6,983 nucleotides of DNA, taken from the NCBI GenBank assembly GCA_002470185.1, contig DKNG01000160.1:5493-12475 (forward strand), written 5' to 3'. Numbering within the stretch: position 1 is the first letter of the stretch; the number at the start of each line of letters is the position of its first letter. This document shows, piece after piece, positions 1-6,204 of the stretch. Under the pieces are notes generated by a model, which was not told the origin of the DNA, did not search any database, and saw only the letters and a program-made list of their open reading frames with translations. The stretch is from Arcobacter sp. UBA7394 (GTDB lineage: Bacteria; Campylobacterota; Campylobacteria; Campylobacterales; Arcobacteraceae). The translations under genes were made by a program, and so were the position numbers.

Positions 1-117
1 GGAATTGGCTTATATATGACAAAGGTAATTGTTGAGAATAATATGAAAGGAAAATTAACTTTTAATAACACAAGCAATGGTGCTTTATTTAAAATAATTA
101 TTCCTTTAGAAATATAA
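1..117 (+). CDS. Sensor histidine kinase, C-terminal end (partial)
   Basis: Frame 1 is open from the first base to a TAA at 115-117 and encodes the last 38 residues of a protein whose beginning lies outside the window. The piece starts with GIGLYMTKVIVENN and ends with NGALFKIIIPLEI. This matches the end of a histidine kinase HATPase_c domain: the G2 box (GxGLxxxK, part of the ATP lid), the helix after it, and the closing strand that usually reads 'G..F.I..P'. Family knowledge says this domain binds ATP and phosphorylates the kinase's own histidine before transfer to a response regulator. A response regulator begins 84 bases downstream on the same strand, so the two are probably a cognate pair. 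The sensing part cannot be seen. The family call is fairly secure despite the short length. Confidence 0.8.
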   Translation, partial: GIGLYMTKVIVENNMKGKLTFNNTSNGALFKIIIPLEI

Positions 118-201
118 TATCAAAAATAAAAATTAATAAATAAATATTCTATTAATATAAATATAGTTAAAATAATTATATATAAATAAAAAAGATTACA
201 A

Positions 202-1482
202 GTGAAAAAAATTAATAAAGAACTTTTATCAAATCTTACTATACTTTATGTGGAAGATGAGGAAATGATCAGAGAAGAAATCTGTTGTTTCTTTCAAAAA
301 TATGTAAAAAATTTTCATGTAGCAAAAAATGGTTTAGAAGGATTAGAATCCTATCTAGACTGTAAACCTGACTTAATTATAACAGATATCCAAATGCCAA
401 AAATGAATGGTTTGGAGATGTTAAAAAAAATTGAAAATAGAAATATTCCTGTAATTATTACTACAGCTTATTCTGATATTGATTACTTTTTAAAAGCTAT
501 AGAATTAAATGTTAACAAATTTGTAATTAAACCTATTGATTTAATGGAATTGGTTTTTTCAATACAAGATTGTGTAATCTCAGATCACATGCAAGATAAA
601 TTATTTGAAAAGGATAATTTATTAAAAATTGTAGATGAAAATGTTTTAATTTCTATTACCGATAAACATGGACGTATAATTGATGCTAGTCACGCTTTTT
701 GTGAGTTTGTAGAGTATACAAAAGATGAACTAATTGGTAAAACACATAAAATTTTAAAACATGAAGATACTCCTTCTCATTTCTATGAAAAAATGTGGCA
801 GAAAATAATGTCTGGAAATGTTTTTAACTCTGAAATTAGAAACAGAAAGAAAAATGGTGATATTTATTGGGCAAATCTAACAATTACACCAGTATTTAAA
901 GAAGATAAAATTGTCAATTTTACAGCGATTAGGCAAGATATAACGAGCAAAAAAAAATTAGAGTTATTGTCTATTGAAGATGACTTAACAAAACTTTATA
1001 ATAGAAGATATTTTAACAAAATTATTGATAAAGAAATAAGAAGAGTTAAAAGGGATAATTCATCTTTGAGTTTACTCTCTTTGGATATTGATTATTTTAA
1101 AAAATATAATGATACTTATGGCCATCCACAAGGAGATAAAGCTTTAATGGAAGTTGCTAGAATACTAAAAGAATCAACTCTTCGAGCTACTGATTATTCT
1201 TTTAGAATGGGTGGAGAAGAGTTCTCAATTATTTTCTCAGGTATTGGAATTGAAGAGTCTATTGCATATTCTAAAGAGATAGTTAAAAAAATTGAACAAT
1301 TACATATTGAGCATACTTCAAATTTAGCTAGTAGATATCTTACTATTTCAGCTGGGCTAATTGTCTTAAATAGTAAAGCCTTAGATAGTGTTGAAAGTTT
1401 ATATAAATATTCTGATGATGCACTATATGAAGCTAAAATAAAAGGTAGAAATCAAGTAATTTTATCAAAAAAGTCAAAATAA
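202..1482 (+). CDS. Response regulator with PAS and GGDEF domains (probable diguanylate cyclase)
   Basis: This is a cytoplasmic 426-residue signalling protein, probably making cyclic di-GMP from two GTP when phosphorylated. Residues 10-125 form a receiver domain: acidic pocket E18-D19-E20, phospho-acceptor D62 (ITDIQMPKMNG), T87/T88 and K110 before P111. Residues about 140-250 form a PAS domain with a typical PAC ending (TAIRQDITSKKK), which may bind a ligand or cofactor. Residues about 258-422 form the GGDEF domain, entered by the usual DDLTKLYNRR. The active-site loop is GGEEF (337-341), the metal-binding aspartate is in SLDIDYFK (D295), and RATD (328-331) lies exactly five residues before GGEEF, matching the RxxD product-inhibition I-site. 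All key residues are intact, so catalysis and feedback inhibition are both plausible. The start is GTG with only a weak purine stretch before it, but it is well placed because the receiver fold begins near residue 12. No membrane segments are seen. The kinase fragment just upstream is the likely partner. Confidence 0.93.
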   Translation: MKKINKELLSNLTILYVEDEEMIREEICCFFQKYVKNFHVAKNGLEGLESYLDCKPDLIITDIQMPKMNGLEMLKKIENRNIPVIITTAYSDIDYFLKAIELNVNKFVIKPIDLMELVFSIQDCVISDHMQDKLFEKDNLLKIVDENVLISITDKHGRIIDASHAFCEFVEYTKDELIGKTHKILKHEDTPSHFYEKMWQKIMSGNVFNSEIRNRKKNGDIYWANLTITPVFKEDKIVNFTAIRQDITSKKKLELLSIEDDLTKLYNRRYFNKIIDKEIRRVKRDNSSLSLLSLDIDYFKKYNDTYGHPQGDKALMEVARILKESTLRATDYSFRMGGEEFSIIFSGIGIEESIAYSKEIVKKIEQLHIEHTSNLASRYLTISAGLIVLNSKALDSVESLYKYSDDALYEAKIKGRNQVILSKKSK

Positions 1483-1485
1483 CTC

Positions 1486-1514
1486 TTGACAAAATATTTT
1501 AAATTAATTATACT
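1486..1514 (+). promoter_or_regulatory. Near-consensus sigma70 promoter for the leader-leuA transcript
   Basis: TTGACA (1486-1491) and TATACT (1509-1514) are separated by 17 bases: a perfect -35 box, a five-of-six -10 box and ideal spacing. The -35 box begins four bases after the stop of the GGDEF gene. Initiation is expected near 1521, leaving a 5' leader of about 25 bases before the small reading frame at 1546. Campylobacterota sigma70 promoters generally lack a conserved -35 box, so one this complete stands out and suggests a strong start site. Inferred from sequence only. Confidence 0.8.
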
Positions 1515-1545
1515 ACCTGCACTATACAAAATTCGAGGAGTTCAA

Positions 1546-1623
1546 ATGAAAATATTTAATTTTTATAATAACCATTTCATCAAAAGTGTTAATACTCTTC
1601 TTCTACTTACAAAATCTCTCTAA
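1546..1623 (+). CDS. Leucine-rich leader peptide upstream of leuA (leuL-like)
   Basis: This is a 25-codon reading frame, ATG at 1546 to TAA at 1621-1623, with an excellent ribosome binding site: GGAG at 1537-1540, five bases before the ATG. It starts about 25 bases after the predicted transcription start. The peptide begins MKIFNFYNNHF and ends NTLLLLTKSL. Residues 18-21 are four consecutive leucines (CTT CTT CTA CTT, 1597-1608), and the last residue is leucine again (CTC). None of the five uses TTA, whereas leuA downstream uses TTA almost throughout. A run of uncommon codons for the pathway's own end product, just before the pathway's first gene, is the hallmark of an attenuation leader peptide such as enterobacterial leuL. 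The likely role is therefore regulatory: ribosomes would stall at this run when charged leucyl-tRNA is scarce, changing RNA folding before leuA. The hydrophobic run is too short for a convincing membrane segment. The control mode downstream is not clear. Confidence 0.72.
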   Translation: MKIFNFYNNHFIKSVNTLLLLTKSL

Positions 1624-1636
1624 TTATTAAATTAGA
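1619..1636 (+). promoter_or_regulatory. Small RNA hairpin over the leader-peptide stop codon
   Basis: TCTAATT (1619-1625) and AATTAGA (1630-1636) are perfectly complementary around a four-base loop (ATTA). The left arm contains the leader-peptide stop codon at 1621-1623. A ribosome stalled on the leucine codons at 1597-1608 would largely leave this hairpin free, while one that reached the stop codon would cover it. That fits a switch element in attenuation. The stem is AT-rich and weak, so chance is possible. I could not find a convincing mutually exclusive GC-rich terminator hairpin before the T-runs at 1680-1692. Confidence 0.35.
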
Positions 1637-1683
1637 CTTTATATTTTACAAAACAATCATAAATAAATAACAGCTACAGTTTT

Positions 1684-1711
1684 TCTTTTTTTATATAAAA
1701 AAAGATATAAT
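1684..1711 (+). promoter_or_regulatory. Perfect AT palindrome beside a TATAAT box (possible second leuA promoter)
   Basis: Bases 1684-1705 form a perfect 22-base inverted repeat: a T-tract with one C, a central ATAT, and the matching A-tract with one G. TATAAT follows immediately at 1706-1711. With the T-rich stretch upstream, this resembles the Campylobacterota style of sigma70 promoter (good -10 box, no -35 box), and would start a short transcript near 1718 that bypasses the leader peptide. The palindrome could instead be a regulator site, or an AU-only RNA hairpin in the long transcript. In such AT-rich DNA a TATAAT can arise by chance. Confidence 0.4.
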
Positions 1712-1738
1712 ATTACACATTTTAAAGGGTACATAACA

Positions 1739-3292
1739 ATGGATAAAAATAGAATTATAGTATTTGATACGACATTAAGAGATGGTGAGCAATCTCCTGG
1801 TTGTTCTATGAACACAGAAGAAAAAATCAAAGTTGCATTACAATTAGAAAAATTAGGGGTTGATGTAATTGAAGCAGGTTTTGCTGCTGCATCTCCTGGG
1901 GATTTTGATGCAGTTTCTAGAATTGCTGAGCAAGTTAAAAATTCATCAATCTGTTCATTATCAAGAGCAATTGAAAATGATATTAAACAATCTGGTTTAG
2001 CAGTTTCAAAAGCTCCATTACATAGAATTCATACATTTATTGCTACTTCACCAATTCATATGAAATATAAATTAAAAATGAGTGAAGAAGAAGTTATCAA
2101 AAGAGCTGTTCATGCGGTTGAATATGCAAGAACATTTGTTGATGATGTTGAGTTTTCATTAGAAGATGCAGGTAGATCAGAAATTCCATTTATGAAAGAA
2201 GTTATGGATGCAGTAATAGCAGCAGGTGCTTCTACAATTAACTTACCAGATACTGTAGGATATAGATTACCACACGAATTAGGTGCAATGGTAAAAGAGT
2301 TATCTGATTTCGCAGGTGATAGAGCAATTATTTCTGTACATAACCATAATGATTTAGGTTTATCAACTGCAAATACATTAGCATCTGTAATGAACGGTGC
2401 TAGACAAATTGAAGTTACAATGAATGGTTTAGGTGAGAGAGCTGGTAATTCTGCTTTAGAAGAGGCTGTAATGGCTATTAAAACTAGAAAAGATGCTTTT
2501 GGTGAATTATACACAGGTATTAATACTCCTGAGTTATATCCAACTTCTAGATTAGTTGCAACTATTACAGGTGTTGAGCCACAACAAAATAAAGCAATTG
2601 TTGGTAAAAATGCATTTGCTCATGAAAGTGGAATTCACCAAGATGGTATGTTAAAGAATAATGAAACATACGAAATTATGAGACCAGAAGATGTTGGCGT
2701 ATTCAAAGAATCTACATTAATTTTAGGAAAACATTCAGGTCGAGCTGCATTTAGAGATAAAATTGAACATTTAGGTTTTGATAAAGTTTCTGATGAAGAA
2801 TTAAATGCTGCATTTGAAAGATTCAAAATCTTAGCTGATAAGAAAAAAGATGTTACTGATGATGACATTAGAATGTTAATCACAGATGAATCATTAAATC
2901 AAGATAAAACTTATGAATTAGTTGGATTACAAATCTCTGACTGTTCAAACGGTATGCCAATGGCAGCTGTATCTATTAAACACAACGATAGTATAATGCA
3001 AGATGCAAATATCGGTGATGGTACAATGGATGCTATTTTCAAAACAATTGATAGGTTAACTGGTATTACTGGTGAATTAAATGATTATAAAGTAACTTCT
3101 GTATCTGAAGGTAAGGATGCATTAGCAAAAGTAACAACAAGAGTTACATTTGATAAAAATTCTCCTTCGTTTGTAGGGCATGGATTAAGTATTGATACTA
3201 TGTTAGCAACTGCAAAAGCTTATTTAGGTTCTGTTAATTCATACATTTCTCAAAAAGAAAGACTTTCTAAAAGTACTGAACACCAAGTATAA
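1739..3292 (+). CDS. leuA: 2-isopropylmalate synthase
   Basis: LeuA condenses acetyl-CoA with 2-oxoisovalerate to give 2-isopropylmalate, the committed step of leucine synthesis, in the cytoplasm. At 517 residues it has the length of the short (LeuA type 1) bacterial form. Residues 5-275 are the HMGL-like TIM barrel: [12 protein letters not shown] (10-21) with catalytic R14 and metal ligand D15, the metal-binding pair H201 and H203 in HNHNDLGL, and GLGERAGN (230-237). The linker region has ESGIHQDG (296-303) and LGKHSGR (329-335), both typical of LeuA. Residues about 390-505 form the regulatory dimer domain, which binds leucine for feedback inhibition. Its [10 protein letters not shown] (427-436) corresponds to the commoner 'GxGPVDA' motif. 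The ATG at 1739 is supported by AAAGGG at 1724-1729, nine bases upstream, and by the N-terminal DTTLRDG motif starting at residue 10. The leucine-rich leader upstream suggests control by leucine supply in addition to enzyme feedback. No other leu gene is in the window. Confidence 0.97.
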   Translation: MDKNRIIVFDTTLRDGEQSPGCSMNTEEKIKVALQLEKLGVDVIEAGFAAASPGDFDAVSRIAEQVKNSSICSLSRAIENDIKQSGLAVSKAPLHRIHTFIATSPIHMKYKLKMSEEEVIKRAVHAVEYARTFVDDVEFSLEDAGRSEIPFMKEVMDAVIAAGASTINLPDTVGYRLPHELGAMVKELSDFAGDRAIISVHNHNDLGLSTANTLASVMNGARQIEVTMNGLGERAGNSALEEAVMAIKTRKDAFGELYTGINTPELYPTSRLVATITGVEPQQNKAIVGKNAFAHESGIHQDGMLKNNETYEIMRPEDVGVFKESTLILGKHSGRAAFRDKIEHLGFDKVSDEELNAAFERFKILADKKKDVTDDDIRMLITDESLNQDKTYELVGLQISDCSNGMPMAAVSIKHNDSIMQDANIGDGTMDAIFKTIDRLTGITGELNDYKVTSVSEGKDALAKVTTRVTFDKNSPSFVGHGLSIDTMLATAKAYLGSVNSYISQKERLSKSTEHQV

Positions 3293-3294
3293 GA

Positions 3295-3326
3295 AATTGT
3301 AAAGTAGTTTTTACTACTTTACAATT
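3295..3326 (+). terminator. Hairpin after leuA, probable transcription terminator
   Basis: AATTGTAAAGTAGT (3295-3308) and ACTACTTTACAATT (3313-3326) pair perfectly over 14 bp with a TTTT loop, starting three bases after the leuA stop. Position and stability suggest the end of the leuA transcript or a 3' stabilising structure. It lacks a T-run on the + strand (ACCAACTC follows), so it is not a textbook intrinsic terminator. No - strand gene is seen nearby that it would serve. Confidence 0.6.
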
Positions 3327-3407
3327 ACCAACTCACATTAAAATTAAAAAAATAACTTATTAAATTCCTATTATTCAGCAAAAAATGAGTAAAATATCTA
3401 TATCTAA

Positions 3408-3428
3408 CTAAAACTGTTTATGTTTTAG
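3408..3428 (+). promoter_or_regulatory. Inverted repeat just upstream of the DUF1538 gene
   Basis: CTAAAAC (3408-3414) and GTTTTAG (3422-3428) are exact inverted copies around seven bases, ending nine bases before the AGGAG ribosome binding site (3437-3441) of the next gene. It could be a regulator site or a small 5' leader hairpin. No promoter in this gap is clear enough to call: TAAAAT near 3390 is the best -10 candidate, without a -35 box. At 7 bp in AT-rich DNA, chance is a real alternative. Confidence 0.3.
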
Positions 3429-3452
3429 AACACATTAGGAGATGTAAAATAT

Positions 3453-5477
3453 ATGATGCAATTTAACTTCTTTTTGAAGCTATTAAAGGAATCGTTTAGG
3501 GATTTAATCCCAATTGTTGTAGTGATACTGTTTTTTCAATTAGCAATTATCCAAGCTGTACCTGAGGGGTGGGTTAGCACGGCAATTGGTTTATGTATTG
3601 TAGGTGTTGGTCTTGCAATATTCTTACAAGGTTTAGAGATAGGGATTTTTCCAGTTGGTGAAGGTTTAGCTAGGGATTTTGCTAAGCATGGAACTATGTT
3701 ATGGGTATTATTCTTTGGATTCTTAATTGGATTTGGTACTACTATTGCAGAACCTGCTCTTGCAGTTATTGCTGATAAGGCTGCCTCAATATCAAGTGGT
3801 AGAATTGATGCGACTATGCTTAGAATGGTTGTTGCTGGATCGGTTGGATTTGCTATATTCTTAGGGGTTTTTAGAATATACAAAGGTCATCCAATTCATT
3901 ACTACATTATTGCTGGATACTTATTAGTTGTAAGTGTTACTTTCTTTGCACCAAAAGAAATTATTGGTTTAGCATATGATTTAGGTGGAGTTACTACGTC
4001 AACTGTAACAGTACCATTAGTTGCTGCACTTGGTATTGGTTTAGCTTCTACAATTAAAGGTAGAAATCCTGTAATTGATGGATTTGGTCTTATTGCTTTT
4101 GCTTCATTAACACCTATGATTTTTGTACAGATTTATGGTATTGCTGTATATAATCTTGTAGATGCTAAAGATGTTGCAGGTGTTGTTGTTGAAGCTACTG
4201 TTTCTTCTAATACAACAATTTCTTTATCTTCAGTACTTTCAGGAATTGCTTCAGTTGTAAAAGATGTTGCTCCAATTTTATTTATTATTCTTTTCTTCCA
4301 ATACGCTGTATTAAAAAAGAAAATTGATAATATTAAAACTGTATTCTTAGGATTTGGTCTTGTAATCATTGGTTTATATGCATTTATTCTTGGACTTGAA
4401 ATGGGTCTATTCTCACTTGGTGAGACAATGGCATATCAATTAACAAAATCTGATTCTGTAATGATGATTTATGCATTTGCATTTGCAATTGGTTTCTCTA
4501 CTACTATGGCAGAACCAGCTTTAATGGCAATTGCTAAAAAAGCAAAAGATATTTCAGATGGTAAGATTAACGACTTCGCATTAAGACTATTTGTTGCTGC
4601 GGGTGTTGCAATAGGTATTGCTTTAGGTGCATTTAGAATTGTTGATGGTGGACATATTCACTACTACATTATTGTTGGATATTTAACTGTAATTATTCTT
4701 ACATTTATTGCTCCAAAATATATTATTCCAATTGCATATGATTCAGGTGGGGTTACTACTTCAACTGTAACAGTTCCATTAGTAGCTGCGCTTGGTATTG
4801 GATTAGCTACAAACATTGAAGGAAGATCTCCTCTAATTGATGGATTTGGTCTTATTGCTTTTGCATCATTGTTCCCAATGATTACTGTAATGATTTATGG
4901 TATTTTAACGGAGAAATTTGGTGTTAAATCTGATACTCAAATTGAAGAAGAAGAGTTATTAAAAGATACTTTAGTTGATGCTGAAAATATGGACTTAGCA
5001 ACTGTAAATATTGATGGTTCACATGTTAGACACTCTTTATCTTTAGAGTTCTCAGCAGTAGTAATTATTGTACCAGTTGATAAAAAACTTGATGCAATTT
5101 CAGCAGCTCATAAAGCAGGTGCTTCAGGTGTTACTGTATTAAGAGCAGATGGTATTGGTCTTGAAGAAATGGATAATTTCTTTAGAACATCATTTGAAGC
5201 AAATGATACATTATTACTATTCTTATTACCAAAATATTTAGTAAATGAAGTTATTAAATCAATTATTCATTCTCTACATATTACAACTAGTGGTAAGGGG
5301 GTTGCCTTTGCATTCCCATTAACTCATATGAAGGGTATCTCTTTATCTAAAGAAGATATTTTCAAAGAGGAAGCTTATCAAGTAAATTTAAATAAAGAAG
5401 AGCCTATGACTTGCGTAGGTGATGATTTGGACTCTGAGCCTCATGATTCAAGTAAAGAACCTTCAAAGTCTAAGTAA
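3453..5477 (+). CDS. Tandem DUF1538 membrane protein with C-terminal P-II-like domain
   Basis: This is a 674-residue inner-membrane protein, probably a transporter. It contains two copies of the DUF1538 domain (about residues 11-235 and 263-488), each with several hydrophobic segments. Matching motifs recur in both: GTTIAEPAL (95-103) and STTMAEPAL (349-357); then AYD.GGVTTSTVTVPLVAALG at 174-193 and 428-447, differing at one residue; then DGFGLIAFASL at 209-219 and 463-473. Residues about 490-525 are an acidic linker, and about 528-640 resemble a P-II-like regulatory domain (AVVIIVPVDKKLDAISAAHK, then GASGVTVLRADGIG). A charged tail ends the protein. From memory of the literature, a two-subunit DUF1538 pair (UmpA/UmpB) from a halophile was reported as a Na+(Li+,K+)/H+ antiporter; here both halves sit on one chain, so cation/proton exchange is a reasonable but unproven guess. 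The tail suggests control by a small molecule or nucleotide. ATG at 3453 is preceded by AGGAG 11 bases away; ATG at 3456 is an equal alternative. Confidence 0.88.
   Translation: MMQFNFFLKLLKESFRDLIPIVVVILFFQLAIIQAVPEGWVSTAIGLCIVGVGLAIFLQGLEIGIFPVGEGLARDFAKHGTMLWVLFFGFLIGFGTTIAEPALAVIADKAASISSGRIDATMLRMVVAGSVGFAIFLGVFRIYKGHPIHYYIIAGYLLVVSVTFFAPKEIIGLAYDLGGVTTSTVTVPLVAALGIGLASTIKGRNPVIDGFGLIAFASLTPMIFVQIYGIAVYNLVDAKDVAGVVVEATVSSNTTISLSSVLSGIASVVKDVAPILFIILFFQYAVLKKKIDNIKTVFLGFGLVIIGLYAFILGLEMGLFSLGETMAYQLTKSDSVMMIYAFAFAIGFSTTMAEPALMAIAKKAKDISDGKINDFALRLFVAAGVAIGIALGAFRIVDGGHIHYYIIVGYLTVIILTFIAPKYIIPIAYDSGGVTTSTVTVPLVAALGIGLATNIEGRSPLIDGFGLIAFASLFPMITVMIYGILTEKFGVKSDTQIEEEELLKDTLVDAENMDLATVNIDGSHVRHSLSLEFSAVVIIVPVDKKLDAISAAHKAGASGVTVLRADGIGLEEMDNFFRTSFEANDTLLLFLLPKYLVNEVIKSIIHSLHITTSGKGVAFAFPLTHMKGISLSKEDIFKEEAYQVNLNKEEPMTCVGDDLDSEPHDSSKEPSKSK
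3483..4916 (+). repeat. Internal gene duplication within the DUF1538 protein
   Basis: Residues 11-235 and 263-488 of the encoded protein are homologous halves offset by about 254 residues. The identity is strongest at residues 175-198 (bases 3975-4046) and 429-452 (bases 4737-4808), where only one residue differs, and the DNA there is also similar with mainly third-position changes. This indicates an old duplication and fusion under selection, not a recent DNA repeat. Confidence 0.85.
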
Positions 5478-5772
5478 TAGTATTAATACAGGGGAACCTG
5501 TATTAATCTATTTTTCTGGTGAAAATTGTTCAGTTTGCAAGGTCTTAAAACCTAAAATTGAAGAATCTATTAAATCGAACTTTTCAAAATTTACAATGTA
5601 TGAGGTTAAAACTGATTTACATAAAGAGATCACAAGTCATTTTACGGTATTTTCTATACCTACTATATTGGTATTCTTTGATAAAAAAGAGTTTTTCAGA
5701 AAAGGCAGAAACCTATCTGTACCTTTATTTATTGAGGAAATTAGAAGACCATATAATTTAATGTGTGAGTAA
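5443..5772 (+). CDS. Thioredoxin-fold protein with CxxC motif
   Basis: This is a small protein of 109 residues if started at ATG 5443. It has the thioredoxin order of elements: strand PVLIYFSGENCSVC with the redox pair C29-S-V-C32, a following helix, the strand MYEVKTD, and FSIPTILVFF with the cis-proline P73 that lies opposite the active site. It lacks a signal peptide or membrane segment, so it is probably cytoplasmic; a thiol-disulfide role is inferred. The active-site pair CSVC differs from CGPC of classical thioredoxin, so the redox potential and partners may differ. The start is uncertain: GTG 5419 and ATG 5422 are in frame upstream and no candidate has a strong ribosome binding site. 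From 5443 it overlaps the DUF1538 gene by 35 bases in another frame. A start after that stop codon would lose the first strand. Translational coupling to the upstream gene is likely. A terminator-like hairpin lies inside its first codons. Confidence 0.8.
   Translation: MIQVKNLQSLSNSINTGEPVLIYFSGENCSVCKVLKPKIEESIKSNFSKFTMYEVKTDLHKEITSHFTVFSIPTILVFFDKKEFFRKGRNLSVPLFIEEIRRPYNLMCE
5482..5515 (+). terminator. Terminator-like hairpin inside the start of the thioredoxin-like gene
   Basis: ATTAATACAGG (5482-5492) and CCTGTATTAAT (5497-5507) pair perfectly over 11 bp around a GGAA loop, followed by CTA and then TTTTT (5511-5515). It starts four bases after the DUF1538 stop codon. Hairpin plus T-run is the form of an intrinsic terminator, with four G-C pairs next to the loop (counting CAGG/CCTG as three G-C and one A-T, the stem has three). 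The same bases encode INTGEPVLI of the next protein, so it would be an intragenic, perhaps partial, terminator. It could also act as an RNA processing or stability element. Confidence 0.55.
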
Positions 5773-5778
5773 AATAAA

Positions 5779-6204
5779 ATGAAAAGAACTCTTCTTATTT
5801 TTCTTATTTTATTTATAGCAATGCAATTGATTCAGACTGAGCAATCAAATGTTGCTATAAATAAAAGTAAAGAAATTCAAGCCCCCGAAAATATTATGAC
5901 TTTATTAAAAGTATCTTGTTATGATTGTCATTCCGATGAAGTTAATTGGCCATGGTATTCAAATATTGCACCCTTTTCTTGGGTTATTAGTGAACACGTT
6001 AATAGTGGAAGAAAGTGGTTGAATTTTTCTGTTTGGGAAGATTATACAGAAGAAGAGAAAAAGAAAAAAATGAAAGGTATTTATAGAACAGCTTACGCTG
6101 TAATGCCTTTACAATCTTACATATGGTTACATGAAGAAGCTGATCTTACTAAAGAACAAAGAAAGCTAATTCGAAATTGGACAGGAGTTAGGAAAAGCAA
6201 GTGA
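5779..6204 (+). CDS. Haem-binding domain protein (c-type CxxCH), exported or membrane-anchored
   Basis: This 141-residue protein starts with K2-R3 and a hydrophobic stretch (about residues 4-18), a signal peptide or uncleaved anchor that would place the rest in the periplasm; no clear cleavage site is visible. Residues about 35-136 match the haem-binding domain family (Haem_bd type): CYDCHSDEVNWPWYSNIAPFSW from residue 47 has the single c-haem attachment motif CxxCH (C47, C50, H51), followed by the aromatic W/Y/P-rich segment typical of this family. M109 in AVMPLQSY is a candidate for the distal haem ligand. Family members are small mono-haem proteins whose role is not well defined; electron transfer or redox sensing is a guess. 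ATG at 5779 follows the thioredoxin-like stop by six bases, with only a weak GAG upstream, so translational coupling is likely. The stop overlaps the start of the next gene (GTGA). Confidence 0.87.
   Translation: MKRTLLIFLILFIAMQLIQTEQSNVAINKSKEIQAPENIMTLLKVSCYDCHSDEVNWPWYSNIAPFSWVISEHVNSGRKWLNFSVWEDYTEEEKKKKMKGIYRTAYAVMPLQSYIWLHEEADLTKEQRKLIRNWTGVRKSK

Noticed and set aside
118..201. AT-rich gap between the kinase and the response regulator, examined for a promoter
   Set aside because: Several TATA-like strings occur but none has good spacing to a -35 box, and the composition (almost only A and T) makes such matches uninformative. Co-transcription with the kinase is likely.
2110..2514. Open frame of 134 codons on the - strand inside leuA
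   Set aside because: It lies wholly opposite leuA, which has unbroken family motifs. The translated product is low-complexity, rich in S, A, I and P, as expected from the antisense of an AT-rich gene, and shows no recognisable domain.
2635..2883. Open frame of 82 codons on the - strand inside leuA
   Set aside because: Antisense shadow of leuA with no recognisable domain and no supporting promoter or ribosome binding site that I could see.
3385..3411. Eight-codon ATG frame in the gap before the DUF1538 gene, considered as another leader peptide
   Set aside because: It has no ribosome binding site, no repeated regulatory codon and no clear promoter. Such short frames are expected by chance.
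3442..3447. ATG immediately followed by TAA right after the AGGAG of the DUF1538 gene, considered as a start-stop regulatory element
   Set aside because: The ATG is only one codon long and starts directly after the AGGAG, too close for normal initiation. Chance is the simpler explanation.
3536..4369. Two open frames on the - strand (3536-3883 and 4133-4369) opposite the DUF1538 gene
   Set aside because: Both are opposite a well-supported membrane-protein gene. Their sequences are compositional mirrors of the hydrophobic repeats and match no family I know.
5558..5761. Open frame of 67 codons on the + strand inside the thioredoxin-like gene
   Set aside because: It is in another frame fully within a gene with clear CxxC and cis-Pro motifs. 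The product is rich in K, L and Y without domain features.
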